NCBI GenBank assembly: GCA_944382905.1 | Contig: CALWNU010000002.1 | Span: forward strand, 1-64,000 | DNA: 64,000 bases | Reading direction: 5' to 3' | Origin: an uncultured Clostridia bacterium | GTDB lineage: Bacteria; Bacillota; Clostridia; Oscillospirales; Ruminococcaceae | Shown here: one piece after another, positions 7,185-15,261 of the stretch | Position numbering within the stretch: position 1 is the stretch's first letter | Layout: every line of letters starts with the position of its first letter | Notes under the pieces: generated by a model | What the model was told of the DNA's origin: nothing | What the model saw: only the letters and a program-made list of their open reading frames with translations | Databases searched by the model: none | Position numbers and translations under genes: made by a program

Positions 7185-8141
7185 TTATTGTTTCAAGCCG
7201 CCGTCCGTCATCAGTTCCTTGACGGAAGTCGCCAGCCCGGCCAGACTTTGGATCTCGCTGGGGATGATGATCTTCGTCGCCTTGCCGTCGGCAGCTTTTC
7301 CAAAAGCTTCCAGCCCTTTGAGCGCCAGCACTTTTTCGGAAGGAGCCGCTTCGTTTAACAAGGCGATACTGTCCGCCAGCGCCTTTTGCACCATCATGAC
7401 CGCCTCGGCCTCGCCCTGCGCCTCGCGGATCTTCTGCTCGCGCACGGCGTCTGCATGCAGGATCGCCGCCTGTTTTTCCGCTTCTGCCCGCAGGATCTGG
7501 GATTCCTTCTCGCCTTCCGCCACCAGGATCTGGCTGCGTTTTTCGCCTTCCGCCCGCAGGATCGCTTCCCGCCGTTCGCGTTCCGCTTTCATCTGTTTTT
7601 CCATGGCGTCCTGGATTTCCCGCGGCGGCAGGATATTCTTCAATTCCACCCGGTTGACCTTGATGCCCCACTTATCCGTAGCGGTATCCAGCGTCGCGGT
7701 GATCTTGGTATTGATCACGTCGCGGGAAGTCAGCGTATGGTCCAGTTCCATCTCGCCGATGATATTCCGCAGCGTGGTCGCCGTTAAGTTTTCAATGGCG
7801 GACATGGGCCGCTCCACGCCGTAGGTAAACAGCTTGGCATCGGTTACCTGGAAAAACACCACCGTATCAATCTGCATGGTCACGTTATCCCGGGTAATCA
7901 CCGGCTGAGGTTTAAAATCCACAACCTGTTCTTTGAGGGAAACTTTTTTGGCAACCCGGTCAAAAAACGGCAATTTGAAATGCAAACCGGTCTCCCAGGT
8001 CGCGTGGTACACACCCAGCCGCTCCACTACATAGCAATTGGATTGGGGGACAATTTTAATACAGGAAATGACAATCCCCAAAACAAGAATGAGCAGGATA
8101 AAGACAATGGAAATTCCAATAATTGGCGGCATATCTACCAT
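7185..8141 (-). CDS. SPFH/Band 7 (stomatin-like) membrane protein
   Basis: A 318-residue protein with one N-terminal membrane helix (about residues 8-28), an SPFH domain (IVPQSNCYVVERLGVYHAT onward) and a long alanine/glutamate-rich coiled coil (about 180-260) with repeated RAEGEK/AEGEKE units, ending in a small C-terminal segment. Such proteins (QmcA/YbbK-like) oligomerise into membrane microdomain scaffolds or cages around proteases. The nfeD gene directly upstream is the typical partner; in this family NfeD-like proteins pair with stomatins in membrane quality control. The two are separated by a 76-base gap that holds a stable hairpin. Confidence 0.95.
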   Translation of the reverse strand: MVDMPPIIGISIVFILLILVLGIVISCIKIVPQSNCYVVERLGVYHATWETGLHFKLPFFDRVAKKVSLKEQVVDFKPQPVITRDNVTMQIDTVVFFQVTDAKLFTYGVERPMSAIENLTATTLRNIIGEMELDHTLTSRDVINTKITATLDTATDKWGIKVNRVELKNILPPREIQDAMEKQMKAERERREAILRAEGEKRSQILVAEGEKESQILRAEAEKQAAILHADAVREQKIREAQGEAEAVMMVQKALADSIALLNEAAPSEKVLALKGLEAFGKAADGKATKIIIPSEIQSLAGLATSVKELMTDGGLKQ

Positions 8142-8167
8142 CCTTTCTCCACGCAGGATTTTCTTAA

Positions 8168-8205
8168 CACAGCCGGTACTCCCGCGCGGCCCGGCGCCGG
8201 CTGTG
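8168..8205. repeat. Inverted repeat between nfeD and SPFH genes
   Basis: Perfect 9-bp arms CACAGCCGG/CCGGCTGTG around a very GC-rich 20-base loop. No U-tract follows on the minus strand, so it is not an obvious terminator; it might stabilise or process the nfeD-SPFH transcript. Confidence 0.5.
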
Positions 8206-8217
8206 GTACAGATAAAA

Positions 8218-8658
8218 TTAAAGCGCCTTTTCTACCGTGAGGGTAACGCCCTCCATCTCTTTGACCAAAACCCGGGTCCCCGCTTCCAACACGGCACCGT
8301 CCGCGGTTTTGGCCTTCCAGGACAGCCCATCCACCATGACCCGGCCGCTTTCCAGCGTGTTGTCAATGGTCTCGGTTACCAGCCCTACTTCGCCGATGGT
8401 GCGGTCCGCATTGGTATTCACCTTTTTGACCGCCAGCACCTTTTTCACAAACGGGCGGGTAAAAATCAGACAGACGGCGGCGACCACCACAAAAACGCCC
8501 GCCTGCGCCCAGATCGACCATCCCAGCAGCGCCGGGATCAGCGCGGCCAGCGAACCTGCCGCCAGCCAAATGGAAACCAACTGGACAGTAGACGCTTCCA
8601 CTGCCACAAAAAGGATCACCAATACCAACCAAAACACAGGATATATCCACTCTTGCAT
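8218..8658 (-). CDS. NfeD-like membrane protein
   Basis: A 146-residue protein with two or three hydrophobic segments in the first 80 residues (for example WIYPVFWLVLVILFVAVEA) and a C-terminal OB-fold domain (about 85-146, IGEVGLVTETIDN...GRVMVDG), the hallmark of short NfeD proteins. It lacks the serine-protease domain of long NfeD forms. Pairing with the SPFH gene downstream is the usual arrangement. ATG at 8658 is chosen over an adjacent in-frame TTG at 8661 because GGGGGA is then better spaced. Confidence 0.92.
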   Translation of the reverse strand: MQEWIYPVFWLVLVILFVAVEASTVQLVSIWLAAGSLAALIPALLGWSIWAQAGVFVVVAAVCLIFTRPFVKKVLAVKKVNTNADRTIGEVGLVTETIDNTLESGRVMVDGLSWKAKTADGAVLEAGTRVLVKEMEGVTLTVEKAL

Positions 8659-8700
8659 CAATAGTCCCCCTTTTCTGCCGCGCCGGCCAGCCCGCTCCCT

Positions 8701-9438
8701 TTAAGACAGGGCAAAGCCGCCGTCTGCGCAGATTACCTGACCGGTCACAAAGCCCGCCTGGCTGGAAGCCAAAAACACCGCCAGCGCTGCAATGTCATCG
8801 CCGGTCCCCAGCCGCCCCATCGGGGTCTGCTGGGCCAGCTGCTCCAGTTCCTCTTCCGAAAAGCTCTCCAGCATGGGAGTGCGGATCACGCCCGGTGCAA
8901 TGCAGTTTACCGTAATCCCAGACGGTCCCACCTCTTTGGCAAGCGCTTTGGTCATACCTGCCACCGCCGCTTTGGCTGCGGAGTAATGCACCTCGCAGGA
9001 AGCGCCGCAAACGCCCCATACCGAGGAAATATTGATAATCCGGCCGCTTTTTTTACGGATCATCCCGGGCAAAAGCGCCCGCGTCAGATAAAAAACGCCG
9101 TCCAGATTGACCCCCATCATCCGGCGCCAATCCTCGTCTGTGATATCCTGAAACAACTTCTGCTGCGCGATCCCCGCGTTATTGACCAGTACGTCCACCG
9201 CGCCGCACTGCGCCTGCACGGCTTTGGCAAATTCGGCCGCCTGTTTCGGGTCGGACAAATCCGCCTGCAGCGCCTGCGCCTGCGCCCCTTGTTCGCACAA
9301 AGCGCGCGCCAGCCGCTGCGCCTCTTCCAGATGGCTATTACAGCCGCAGAACACCTGGTACCCCGCCGCCGCAAACTGCCGCGCCACCGCCTGGCCAATC
9401 CCGCCGGAAGCGCCTGTTATGACCGCCGCCGGTTTCAA
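8701..9438 (-). CDS. SDR family oxidoreductase (FabG-like)
   Basis: A 245-residue classical short-chain dehydrogenase. It has the nucleotide-binding TGASGGIG motif (about residues 8-15), NNAG (about 86-89), the catalytic serine in INISSVWG and the YSAAK active-site tyrosine and lysine. The family reduces keto groups with NAD(P)H; resemblance to FabG 3-oxoacyl-ACP reductases is high, but the gene is away from fatty-acid synthesis genes, so it may be a paralogue such as the YmfI type. Initiation is at a TTG. It lies between NfeD and Smr genes on the same strand. Confidence 0.88.
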   Translation of the reverse strand: MKPAAVITGASGGIGQAVARQFAAAGYQVFCGCNSHLEEAQRLARALCEQGAQAQALQADLSDPKQAAEFAKAVQAQCGAVDVLVNNAGIAQQKLFQDITDEDWRRMMGVNLDGVFYLTRALLPGMIRKKSGRIINISSVWGVCGASCEVHYSAAKAAVAGMTKALAKEVGPSGITVNCIAPGVIRTPMLESFSEEELEQLAQQTPMGRLGTGDDIAALAVFLASSQAGFVTGQVICADGGFALS

Positions 9439-9471
9439 TCCTTCTCGCCTCTTTCCTGTTTGGGAATCCGT

Positions 9472-9813
9472 TTACAATAACACCATAGTGATCCCATGGT
9501 TCGCCCTGGAATAATCCGGATCCCTGGCCAGCGAAGGGCAGGCAGCCACAATCGCCCGCGCACCGCTGTCAAATGGGGAAAAATCCTCCCCGCGTACAAA
9601 TTCCTTGATCTGCCCGGCGCGTTTTTTCTGCGCCAGCTGGCTGAGCACATCCGCCCGGATGGCGCCGCCTTTTCCACTGGACCCATATCCGTGGATCAGT
9701 TTCAGCACCTTGACCCGGTTGGCTTTGGCACTGCGCAGCGCCATGTTCAAATGAGTCCGCGCCATATCCACCGTGGGCATCCCCGCTTCCAGATTGATCA
9801 CCTGGCACTCCAT
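9472..9813 (-). CDS. Smr-domain protein
   Basis: A 113-residue stand-alone Smr domain, the fold found at the C-terminus of MutS2. It shows the VDMARTHLNMAL helix and the conserved LIHGYGSSGKG(G) loop, normally HGxGxG, used for nucleic-acid binding or nicking. Short Smr proteins occur widely and their individual roles are mostly unknown. The start ATG lies inside the 3' end of the Rrf2 gene (16-base overlap), so translation is probably coupled to that regulator. Confidence 0.85.
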   Translation of the reverse strand: MECQVINLEAGMPTVDMARTHLNMALRSAKANRVKVLKLIHGYGSSGKGGAIRADVLSQLAQKKRAGQIKEFVRGEDFSPFDSGARAIVAACPSLARDPDYSRANHGITMVLL

Positions 9814-10277
9814 TGGCAGTTTCCTTCCTTCCCCACCGAAGCGTCATCCTTGTTTTTGCGGGTAAAATTGTCAATCAGGTCCTGCAAGGTGCGGTTGTCG
9901 ATTACCTGGTCTACCGCTTCCTTGATGTCTTTCCACAATTCATAGGTGGCGCATTCCCCGGCGTTTTGGCAGGGCGCCTGCTGGTCTGGCGACTCGCAGA
10001 CGCATTCCACCGGCGACAGGGATCCTTCCATCACGCGCAGAATCTCTCCGACGGAAATCGTATTGGCCGGCCGTGCAAGCTGGTAGCCGCCGCCGGCGCC
10101 GCGAATGCTTCTTAGCAGTCCGCCTTTGCTCGCCTGGGTGACGATTTGTTCTAAGTATTTTTCACTCAGCGACTGCCTGCAGGCAATATCCCGCACCGAA
10201 ACCGGACCTTCCTGCTGGTTCATGGCAATGTCGATCATCATCCGCAGCCCATATCTTCCTTTGGTCGATATCCTCAT
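9798..10277 (-). CDS. Rrf2 family transcriptional regulator (IscR-like)
   Basis: A 159-residue winged-helix regulator. The N-terminus MRISTKGRYGLRMMIDIA and the recognition helix region (SLSEKYLEQIV) are typical of Rrf2 proteins, and three to four cysteines in CVCESPDQQAPCQNAGEC match the iron-sulfur ligands of IscR. It may therefore sense cluster status, but no iscS/iscU genes are adjacent; only the overlapping smr gene follows. An upstream in-frame ATG at 10346 is rejected because it precedes the promoter -10; the start at 10277 matches the family. Confidence 0.93.
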   Translation of the reverse strand: MRISTKGRYGLRMMIDIAMNQQEGPVSVRDIACRQSLSEKYLEQIVTQASKGGLLRSIRGAGGGYQLARPANTISVGEILRVMEGSLSPVECVCESPDQQAPCQNAGECATYELWKDIKEAVDQVIDNRTLQDLIDNFTRKNKDDASVGKEGNCQWSAR

Positions 10278-10314
10278 CGGTTTCACAGCCTTTCCGAATG
10301 TTTTCTCGCAGGAT

Positions 10315-10343
10315 AGTATATCACAAATTCCTGATCTCTTCAA
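10315..10343 (-). promoter_or_regulatory. Promoter of the Rrf2-smr operon
   Basis: TTGAAG (10343-10338), 17-bp spacer, TATACT (10320-10315) upstream of the Rrf2 gene. Autoregulation by Rrf2 is possible but no operator can be assigned. Confidence 0.65.
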
Positions 10344-10396
10344 CATCCAGAGCCAATTCCGCGGTTGGAAAACGATGGCGGAAAAGATCGCATTTT

Positions 10397-11590
10397 TTAT
10401 CGGGACAGTTGTGCCACCGCCTGTTGCAGCTGAGAAACCCGATCTGTCTTTTCCCAGGCCACGTCCAGATCGGTGCGGCCCATTTGCCCGTATGCCGCCA
10501 GCTGCCGGTAGATCGGCCGGCGCAGATCCAGCGCCTGAATAATCGCCGCTGGCCGCAGGTCAAACACCTGCTCCACCGCTTTGGCCAGCAGCTCATCCGA
10601 TACGGTTCCCGTGCCAAAGCTGTCCACCGTCACCGATACAGGATGGGCTACGCCAATGGCATAGGCCAGCTGGATCTCGCAGCGTTTGGCCAGCCCGGCG
10701 GCTACCAAGTTTTTCGCAGCCCAACGGGCGGCGTAAGCCGCGGAACGGTCCACCTTGGTCGGATCCTTGCCGGAGAAGGCGCCGCCGCCGTGTTTGCCGT
10801 ATCCACCGTAGGTATCCACAATGATTTTCCGCCCGGTCAGCCCGCTATCCCCCTGGGGCCCGCCCACGACAAAGCGGCCGGTGGGATTGATGTAATATTT
10901 GGTCCGCTGGTCCAGCAAATGCGCCGGCACAATGGGCCGGATGACCTCGCGGATGATATCCTCCCGCAACTGCTCCATCGGGACGTCCGGGTCATGCTGG
11001 CTGGAAACGACAATCGTATCCACCCGCACCGGGCGGTTATCCTCAAATTCGACCGTCACCTGGGTCTTCCCGTCCGGACGCAGATAGGCAAGCGTCCCAT
11101 CCTTGCGTTTGGCCGTCAGCTGCCGAGCCAGCCGGTGGGCCAAAGAGATGGTAATCGGCATCAGTTCCGGCGTTTCGTCGCAGGCATAGCCGAACATCAT
11201 GCCCTGGTCGCCTGCGCCAGTGGAAAACGCGTCTTCTTCCTGTCCCTGCTTGGCCTCCAGCGCCCGGTCTACGCCCATGGCGATATCCGGGGACTGCTCG
11301 TCAATAGAGGTGATCACCGAACAGGTGTCCGCATCAAACCCGTATTTTGCCCGGGTATAACCGATCTCCCGCACCACATTGCGGGCGATTTTGGGGATGT
11401 CTACATAGCAGGAGGTGGTGATCTCCCCCATGACCATCACCATTCCCGTGGTCACCGTGCATTCGCAGGCCACCCGTCCCATGGGGTCCTTTTCCAAAAT
11501 CGCATCCAGCACCGCATCGGAAATCTGGTCGCAGATTTTATCGGGATGCCCCTCCGTCACCGATTCCGACGTGAAAAAATGTCTTGCCAT
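10397..11590 (-). CDS. metK: S-adenosylmethionine synthase
   Basis: A 397-residue enzyme, normal for the family, that makes SAM from methionine and ATP. It starts with [16 protein letters not shown] (ATP-binding histidine and magnesium ligand) and carries [12 protein letters not shown] and the P-loop-like [19 protein letters not shown]. It is preceded by a SAM-I riboswitch with its own terminator and consensus promoter, so expression should fall when SAM is plentiful. Two adjacent ATGs (11590 and 11593) are possible behind GAGGAG; the second gives better spacing. The gene is monocistronic as far as can be seen. Confidence 0.97.
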   Translation of the reverse strand: MARHFFTSESVTEGHPDKICDQISDAVLDAILEKDPMGRVACECTVTTGMVMVMGEITTSCYVDIPKIARNVVREIGYTRAKYGFDADTCSVITSIDEQSPDIAMGVDRALEAKQGQEEDAFSTGAGDQGMMFGYACDETPELMPITISLAHRLARQLTAKRKDGTLAYLRPDGKTQVTVEFEDNRPVRVDTIVVSSQHDPDVPMEQLREDIIREVIRPIVPAHLLDQRTKYYINPTGRFVVGGPQGDSGLTGRKIIVDTYGGYGKHGGGAFSGKDPTKVDRSAAYAARWAAKNLVAAGLAKRCEIQLAYAIGVAHPVSVTVDSFGTGTVSDELLAKAVEQVFDLRPAAIIQALDLRRPIYRQLAAYGQMGRTDLDVAWEKTDRVSQLQQAVAQLSR

Positions 11591-11628
11591 CATCAAAGCT
11601 CCTCTCTTTTTCCATCCTCCGCGCGGCA

Positions 11629-11658
11629 AAATAAAAAATGCCCGGAATTTCCGAGCAT
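11629..11658 (-). terminator. Riboswitch-controlled terminator of metK
   Basis: ATGCTCGGAA/TTCCGGGCAT stem followed by TTTTTTATTTT on the minus strand, 36 bases before the metK start: the expression platform of the SAM riboswitch. Confidence 0.88.
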
Positions 11659-11667
11659 TGATTTTGT

Positions 11668-11772
11668 CCTCATCTCCCGGAATGTTCCGCAGGATTTGGC
11701 ACCTTCTACTCAAACGAGTCCGGTTGCTGGGCTTCACAGGGCCTGTTCCCTCCGCCGCTCTGGATAAGGTAA
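11668..11772 (-). promoter_or_regulatory. SAM-I riboswitch (S-box) upstream of metK
   Basis: The minus strand reads CTTATCCAGAG...GGCGGAGGGA, CAGGCCCTGTGAAGCCC, CAGCAACC and AAGGTGCCAAATCC in the order of the S-box aptamer, including the k-turn and the SAM-binding core. A rho-independent terminator follows, so SAM binding should terminate transcription before metK. Confidence 0.96.
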
Positions 11773-11792
11773 TTGATTCAATTGGTGAACAC

Positions 11793-11821
11793 ATTATAGC
11801 GAAAGCCGTCGAAAATGTCAA
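11793..11821 (-). promoter_or_regulatory. Consensus promoter of metK
   Basis: Perfect TTGACA (11821-11816), 17-bp spacer, perfect TATAAT (11798-11793), directly upstream of the S-box. Its -35 box abuts the ribU terminator stem. Confidence 0.9.
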
Positions 11822-11848
11822 GCGCGGGATCTTTCAACCCCGCGCTGA
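11821..11848 (-). terminator. Hairpin downstream of ribU
   Basis: 8-bp stem AGCGCGGG/CCCGCGCT with a 10-base loop, then TGACATTTT on the minus strand. The tail is only partly T-rich because it doubles as the metK -35 box. Confidence 0.55.
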
Positions 11849-11873
11849 TTGGAAACGGCAGTTTGCTTGATTT

Positions 11874-12524
11874 TTATTTGGCTTGTTCCTGCGTGTCCTC
11901 AACCGCCTTTTCCTGCTGGGGGATCGACGCCGGGACAGGTTCTTTCATCAGGCGGCTGAGCTTTTTATAGGTTAAAAAGGTCAGCGCCGAAATGATCAGG
12001 CCTTTGATCAGGTTAAAGGGCATCGCGCCGAAAAGAATGTAGGCGTTGATGCTGTCGATCATGGGATTGACAGCATTGCAAGCGGAAACAATCGCGTCGA
12101 TGGGCATGACCTTGGAATAAAACGGGATAATCAAAAACAGGTTGGTCAGCGCGCCCACCAGGGTAACGGCCACCGTCCCGGTCAGGCAGGCCAGCAGGGC
12201 GCCTTTTTTGGTTTTATGGAACCGATACAAGAATCCGGCGCTGAGCGAAAACGCCACGTAGATCAAGAAATCGGACAATTCCCCCACGCCCCCGGTCTGG
12301 CTGGAAAGCAGATGGATCAGATCCTTGACCAGGGTAATAAAGATCCCGGCGGCAGGCCCGAACAGGAAAGTCCCGATCAAAGTGGGAACGCCGCTGATAT
12401 CCAGCTTCAAAAACGGCGGCATAAACAAGAAGGTCAGCGGCAGTTCCAGATACATCAATACGGTGGCCACCGCGGCCAGCAGGCCGATATAGACCAGTTT
12501 TCTCGTGTTCATTGTTCTTTTCAT
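11874..12524 (-). CDS. ribU: Riboflavin ECF transporter S component RibU
   Basis: A 216-residue membrane protein with about six hydrophobic segments; the first (KLVYIGLLAAVATVLMYLEL) and the loop LKLDISGVPTLIGTFLFGP are typical of RibU S components, which bind riboflavin and work with a shared EcfA/A'/T energising module. That module is not in the window. The charged C-terminal tail is dispensable-looking. An FMN riboswitch and terminator precede it, strongly supporting flavin as substrate. The start ATG at 12524 follows AAGGAGGAG; upstream codons would overlap the terminator. Confidence 0.94.
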   Translation of the reverse strand: MKRTMNTRKLVYIGLLAAVATVLMYLELPLTFLFMPPFLKLDISGVPTLIGTFLFGPAAGIFITLVKDLIHLLSSQTGGVGELSDFLIYVAFSLSAGFLYRFHKTKKGALLACLTGTVAVTLVGALTNLFLIIPFYSKVMPIDAIVSACNAVNPMIDSINAYILFGAMPFNLIKGLIISALTFLTYKKLSRLMKEPVPASIPQQEKAVEDTQEQAK

Positions 12525-12556
12525 AAAAAGCTCCTCCTTTTTTGTCTGTTTTGGCA

Positions 12557-12592
12557 AACAAAAACGCCCCCAGACAATAATGTCAGGGAGCG
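12557..12592 (-). terminator. FMN-riboswitch terminator of ribU
   Basis: GCTCCCTGACA/TGTCTGGGGGC stem with TTAT loop and GTTTTTG tail on the minus strand, between the FMN aptamer and ribU. An alternative stem GCGCAAA/TTTGCGC (about 12591-12616) lies immediately before it. Confidence 0.85.
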
Positions 12593-12616
12593 CAAAGGTG
12601 CAAATAAATTTGCGCC

Positions 12617-12745
12617 GTTTCTTTCATCCGGACTATACCGTCGGTCCCGGAATCGCACCGGATCAGCTGCCAAACGGCAGGTCGCGGACTTGTGGCTTTC
12701 GCCCATCACCGCCGGTGGGGAATCGCACCCCGCCCCGAAACAGAC
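12617..12745 (-). promoter_or_regulatory. FMN riboswitch (RFN element)
   Basis: Conserved RFN blocks appear in order on the minus strand: TTCGGGGCGGGGTG, ATTCCCCACCGGCGGT, GAAAGCC, GTCCGCGACC, TGATCCGGTG, ATTCCGG, CCGACGGT, and AGTCCGGATGAAAG. FMN binding should favour the following terminator and switch ribU off. Confidence 0.97.
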
Positions 12746-12762
12746 TTTTGATTTCGTTAGGT

Positions 12763-12791
12763 ATCATACACCGGATCGGCCGCTCTGTCAA
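12763..12791 (-). promoter_or_regulatory. Promoter of the FMN riboswitch-ribU transcript
   Basis: TTGACA (12791-12786), 17-bp spacer, TATGAT (12768-12763), just upstream of the RFN element. Confidence 0.82.
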
Positions 12792-12825
12792 TCCTTTCAC
12801 AAAAATTTTTCGCGCAGGACCCGTT

Positions 12826-13197
12826 TCAGATCATTCCCTTGCAAGGCTTGCACGCGGCAAAAAACCATTCAATCGGCAGCGGTTCTTTTCGGAAATATCC
12901 CAGCCGCTCCAGCTGCCCGCGAACCATCCCGCCCAAAGCGGAAAAATCCGCTTCCGCCGCGCCCGATAGCGAGCCGTGGTTCAGCGCCGCCCGGACCAGC
13001 CCGTCCAGCAAAGCGTCGTCCTCGCACCGGACCGCCAGCATCTGCATAGCGCCATCCATCCGAAACAGGCAGTATCCGATCAGCGCGCCTTGCTGCGCAA
13101 TGCCGAATGCGCCGCAGCCTTCCCGGCAGGGAATCTGCTCTTTTTCGAACAATGCAAAGACCTGCGCGGGATCCTGCACCGGTTTCATCTCCAGCAT
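12826..13197 (-). CDS. Hypothetical protein, possible degenerate GNAT fold
   Basis: A 123-residue soluble protein without signal peptide or membrane segment. The order of strands and the phrases IGYCLFRMDGAMQMLAV and LVRAALNHG recall the core of small GNAT-like proteins, but the acetyl-CoA loop (Q/RxxGxG/A) is not convincing, so an acetyltransferase activity cannot be claimed. Three cysteines occur (two in CKPCKGMI at the C-terminus). It starts one base after the rluB stop, behind GGAAAGGAAGG, and is therefore the distal gene of an operon with the pseudouridine synthase. Confidence 0.6.
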   Translation of the reverse strand: MLEMKPVQDPAQVFALFEKEQIPCREGCGAFGIAQQGALIGYCLFRMDGAMQMLAVRCEDDALLDGLVRAALNHGSLSGAAEADFSALGGMVRGQLERLGYFRKEPLPIEWFFAACKPCKGMI

Positions 13198-13198
13198 A

Positions 13199-13969
13199 TT
13201 ACATCCTTCCTTTCCCCTGCATGTCCTGCCCGCGGCGCAGCGCCGATTCCAGCGCCGATCGCTCCTGCGGGGTCAGCATCCGCCATTTCCCGGCGGGCAG
13301 CATGCCCAGGCGCACCGGACCGATGGCGGTCCGCCGCAGCCTTGCCACTTCCAGCCCAACCGCTTCGCACATCCGGCGAATCTGCCGGTTTTTGCCTTCG
13401 GTAATCACAATCTGCACCACCGCCCGGTTGGGCTCTTTTGTCAATACAACAACCTGCGCCGGCGCAGTTTGCTGGCCGTCCAGCTCCACCCCTTCCGCCA
13501 GCTGCATGGCCTGCTCGTCTGTAATATCCGGCCGGACCGTCACCCGGTAGGTCTTAGGCAGATGGTAGCGCGGGTGCATGATCTGGTTGGCAAACTCCCC
13601 GTCGTTGGTCAGCAGCAAAAGCCCTTCGGAATTCCGGTCCAGCCGCCCCACCGGGTAAACCCGGCCCGGCGCGTCCTTCACCAGTTCCGCCACGCATTTG
13701 CGGTCCATTTCATCCCGCATGGTGGTCACATACCCCCGGGGTTTATGTAAAGCAAGATAGATTTTTTTCTGGTTCTGGTGCAGATCCACCCGCACCCCTT
13801 CTACCGCGATGACGTCCCGCGCGGGGTCCACCTTCTGGCCGATCAGGGCCTTATGCCCGTTCACGCTTACTTTCCCTTTTTCGATATATTCCTCCGCCTT
13901 CCGCCGGGACATCACCCCGGATTCGGAAAGCGCTTTTTGAATTCTTACCAATTCTCCTTTGTTTTGCAT
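13199..13969 (-). CDS. rluB: rRNA pseudouridine synthase (RluB/RsuA family)
   Basis: A 256-residue enzyme with an N-terminal S4 RNA-binding domain (RIQKALSESGVMSRRKAEEYI) and the catalytic GRLDRNSEGLLLLTNDG motif with its aspartate. It isomerises a uridine in 23S rRNA; RluB modifies position 2605 in E. coli, but the exact target here is inferred. The C-terminal segment EGKNRQIRRMCEAVGLEVARL is also family-typical. The gene ends one base before the small hypothetical gene. In Bacillus the homologue lies beside scpB and dacB; here dacB-like and gerW/scp genes follow upstream in the same order, a conserved neighbourhood. Confidence 0.93.
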   Translation of the reverse strand: MQNKGELVRIQKALSESGVMSRRKAEEYIEKGKVSVNGHKALIGQKVDPARDVIAVEGVRVDLHQNQKKIYLALHKPRGYVTTMRDEMDRKCVAELVKDAPGRVYPVGRLDRNSEGLLLLTNDGEFANQIMHPRYHLPKTYRVTVRPDITDEQAMQLAEGVELDGQQTAPAQVVVLTKEPNRAVVQIVITEGKNRQIRRMCEAVGLEVARLRRTAIGPVRLGMLPAGKWRMLTPQERSALESALRRGQDMQGKGRM

Positions 13970-14023
13970 CTTCCGCTCCCATCCGCCGCACGGCGCTTTT
14001 GTTTCTGGCGGGATTTTTCCGGC

Positions 14024-15199
14024 TCACCATCCGAACCAGCTTTTCACCCGATCCCAAAATCCCTTTTTCTCTACAATTTTCTCCTGTGCTGCCTGTGCAG
14101 GATACACATCCCAGCAGCCCAGTTTCTGGTCCCCCAAATAAAACGCTACCTCGCCCACCTTCTGCTCTGTCCCCAGCGGCACGTAATAAAACGGCTCGAG
14201 ATAGACCTTGGCCGTGATCTGGCGCTCCTCGCCCAGCAGGACTGCCGTTTTCGTATCGCCGGAAAGCTGCCCCGGGACAACATTCACAACGCCCCCCACC
14301 ACCGGCAGGGAAAGCGCAGGCAAATAATCCGCCAGATCCACCTGCTGCACACAGGAAAAGCCATAGTCCAGCAGTTTTTTGTGTACGTTCCAATCATCCG
14401 CCGCGGACAGCGTAACGCAAATCAAAGTAATCCCATCCCGCTGGGCCGCGGATACCAAGCACCGCCCTGCTTTTTTGGTGTATCCGGTCTTCACGCCAAT
14501 GCACCCGTCATATTCCTTTAGCAAGCGGTTATGATTTTGCAGCCACCGGTCATAAGGCGGGTTGCCAAAGGCGATCTGCATTTTATAGGTGGAACAGATC
14601 GCCAGGAAATCTTCGTTTTGCAGCGCGTTGCTGGCCAGCACCGCCATATCGTAAGCGCTGGAATAGTGGTCTTCGGCGTCCAGCCCGGACGGCGTGGCAA
14701 AATGGGTATCTTCCAATCCCATTTCAGCCGCCCGCTGGTTCATCATCTGCACAAAACCTTCTGTTGTGCCGCCGATTTTGACCGCAGCCGCCCCGGCGCT
14801 GTCGTTGCCAGAATGCAAAAGCATCCCCACCGCCAGCCCCCGCAGCGTCACCTGATCGCCTGGCAGCAACCCCATAGACGAGCCCTCGACCAGAATGGCT
14901 TTGGGGTCTACCGTAAAATATGAATCCAAATCCGGCTGCTCCAGCGTCAGCAGAGCAGTCATGATTTTCGTCGTGCTCGCCATGGCCAGCCGCTCATGGA
15001 TGTCCTTGCCTGCCAGCATCCGCCCGGTCTGCATTTCCATCAGGATATAAGCGCCCGCTTCAATGCCGGAAGGCGCTGCAGGCAACTGCTGATTTTGCGC
15101 CGTATCGGTAGAATCTGTCTGCGCGAAAACCGCCGTCTGGGTTAAAATCATCACGGCGGCAAGACAAACAGCAGCCGTCAGCCGAATCAAACGTTTCAT
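14024..15199 (-). CDS. D-alanyl-D-alanine carboxypeptidase (S11, DacF/DacB-like)
   Basis: A 391-residue secreted penicillin-binding enzyme. It has a signal peptide (KRLIRLTAAVCLAAVMILT, cleavage near AQTDS), the catalytic STTK (about residues 75-78), SGN (about 130-132) and KTG (about 237-239), then a PBP5 C-terminal domain and a weak amphipathic C-terminal tail (RVKSWFGW) likely to anchor it to the membrane. It trims the terminal D-Ala from pentapeptide stems. It lies in the scpAB-DUF2953-gerW-rluB neighbourhood, as dacB does in Bacillus, so a spore-cortex role is plausible. ATG 15199 follows GGGGGGA. Confidence 0.93.
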   Translation of the reverse strand: MKRLIRLTAAVCLAAVMILTQTAVFAQTDSTDTAQNQQLPAAPSGIEAGAYILMEMQTGRMLAGKDIHERLAMASTTKIMTALLTLEQPDLDSYFTVDPKAILVEGSSMGLLPGDQVTLRGLAVGMLLHSGNDSAGAAAVKIGGTTEGFVQMMNQRAAEMGLEDTHFATPSGLDAEDHYSSAYDMAVLASNALQNEDFLAICSTYKMQIAFGNPPYDRWLQNHNRLLKEYDGCIGVKTGYTKKAGRCLVSAAQRDGITLICVTLSAADDWNVHKKLLDYGFSCVQQVDLADYLPALSLPVVGGVVNVVPGQLSGDTKTAVLLGEERQITAKVYLEPFYYVPLGTEQKVGEVAFYLGDQKLGCWDVYPAQAAQEKIVEKKGFWDRVKSWFGW

Positions 15200-15231
15200 C
15201 CAAATCCCCCCGTACAATCTATGCCGGGGAT

Positions 15232-15257
15232 CCTGCGGTTATACAGGCCGCCGCAGG
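15232..15257. repeat. Inverted repeat upstream of the carboxypeptidase gene
   Basis: Perfect 7-bp arms CCTGCGG/CCGCAGG. The T-run lies on the plus-strand side, so it is not a terminator for the minus-strand genes around it; it could stop antisense transcription. Confidence 0.4.
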
Positions 15258-15261
15258 TTTT

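Noticed and set aside
10298-11767. A 489-codon open frame antisense to metK
   Set aside because: metK is certain on the opposite strand; the antisense frame has no family features and results from the codon bias of metK and its leader.
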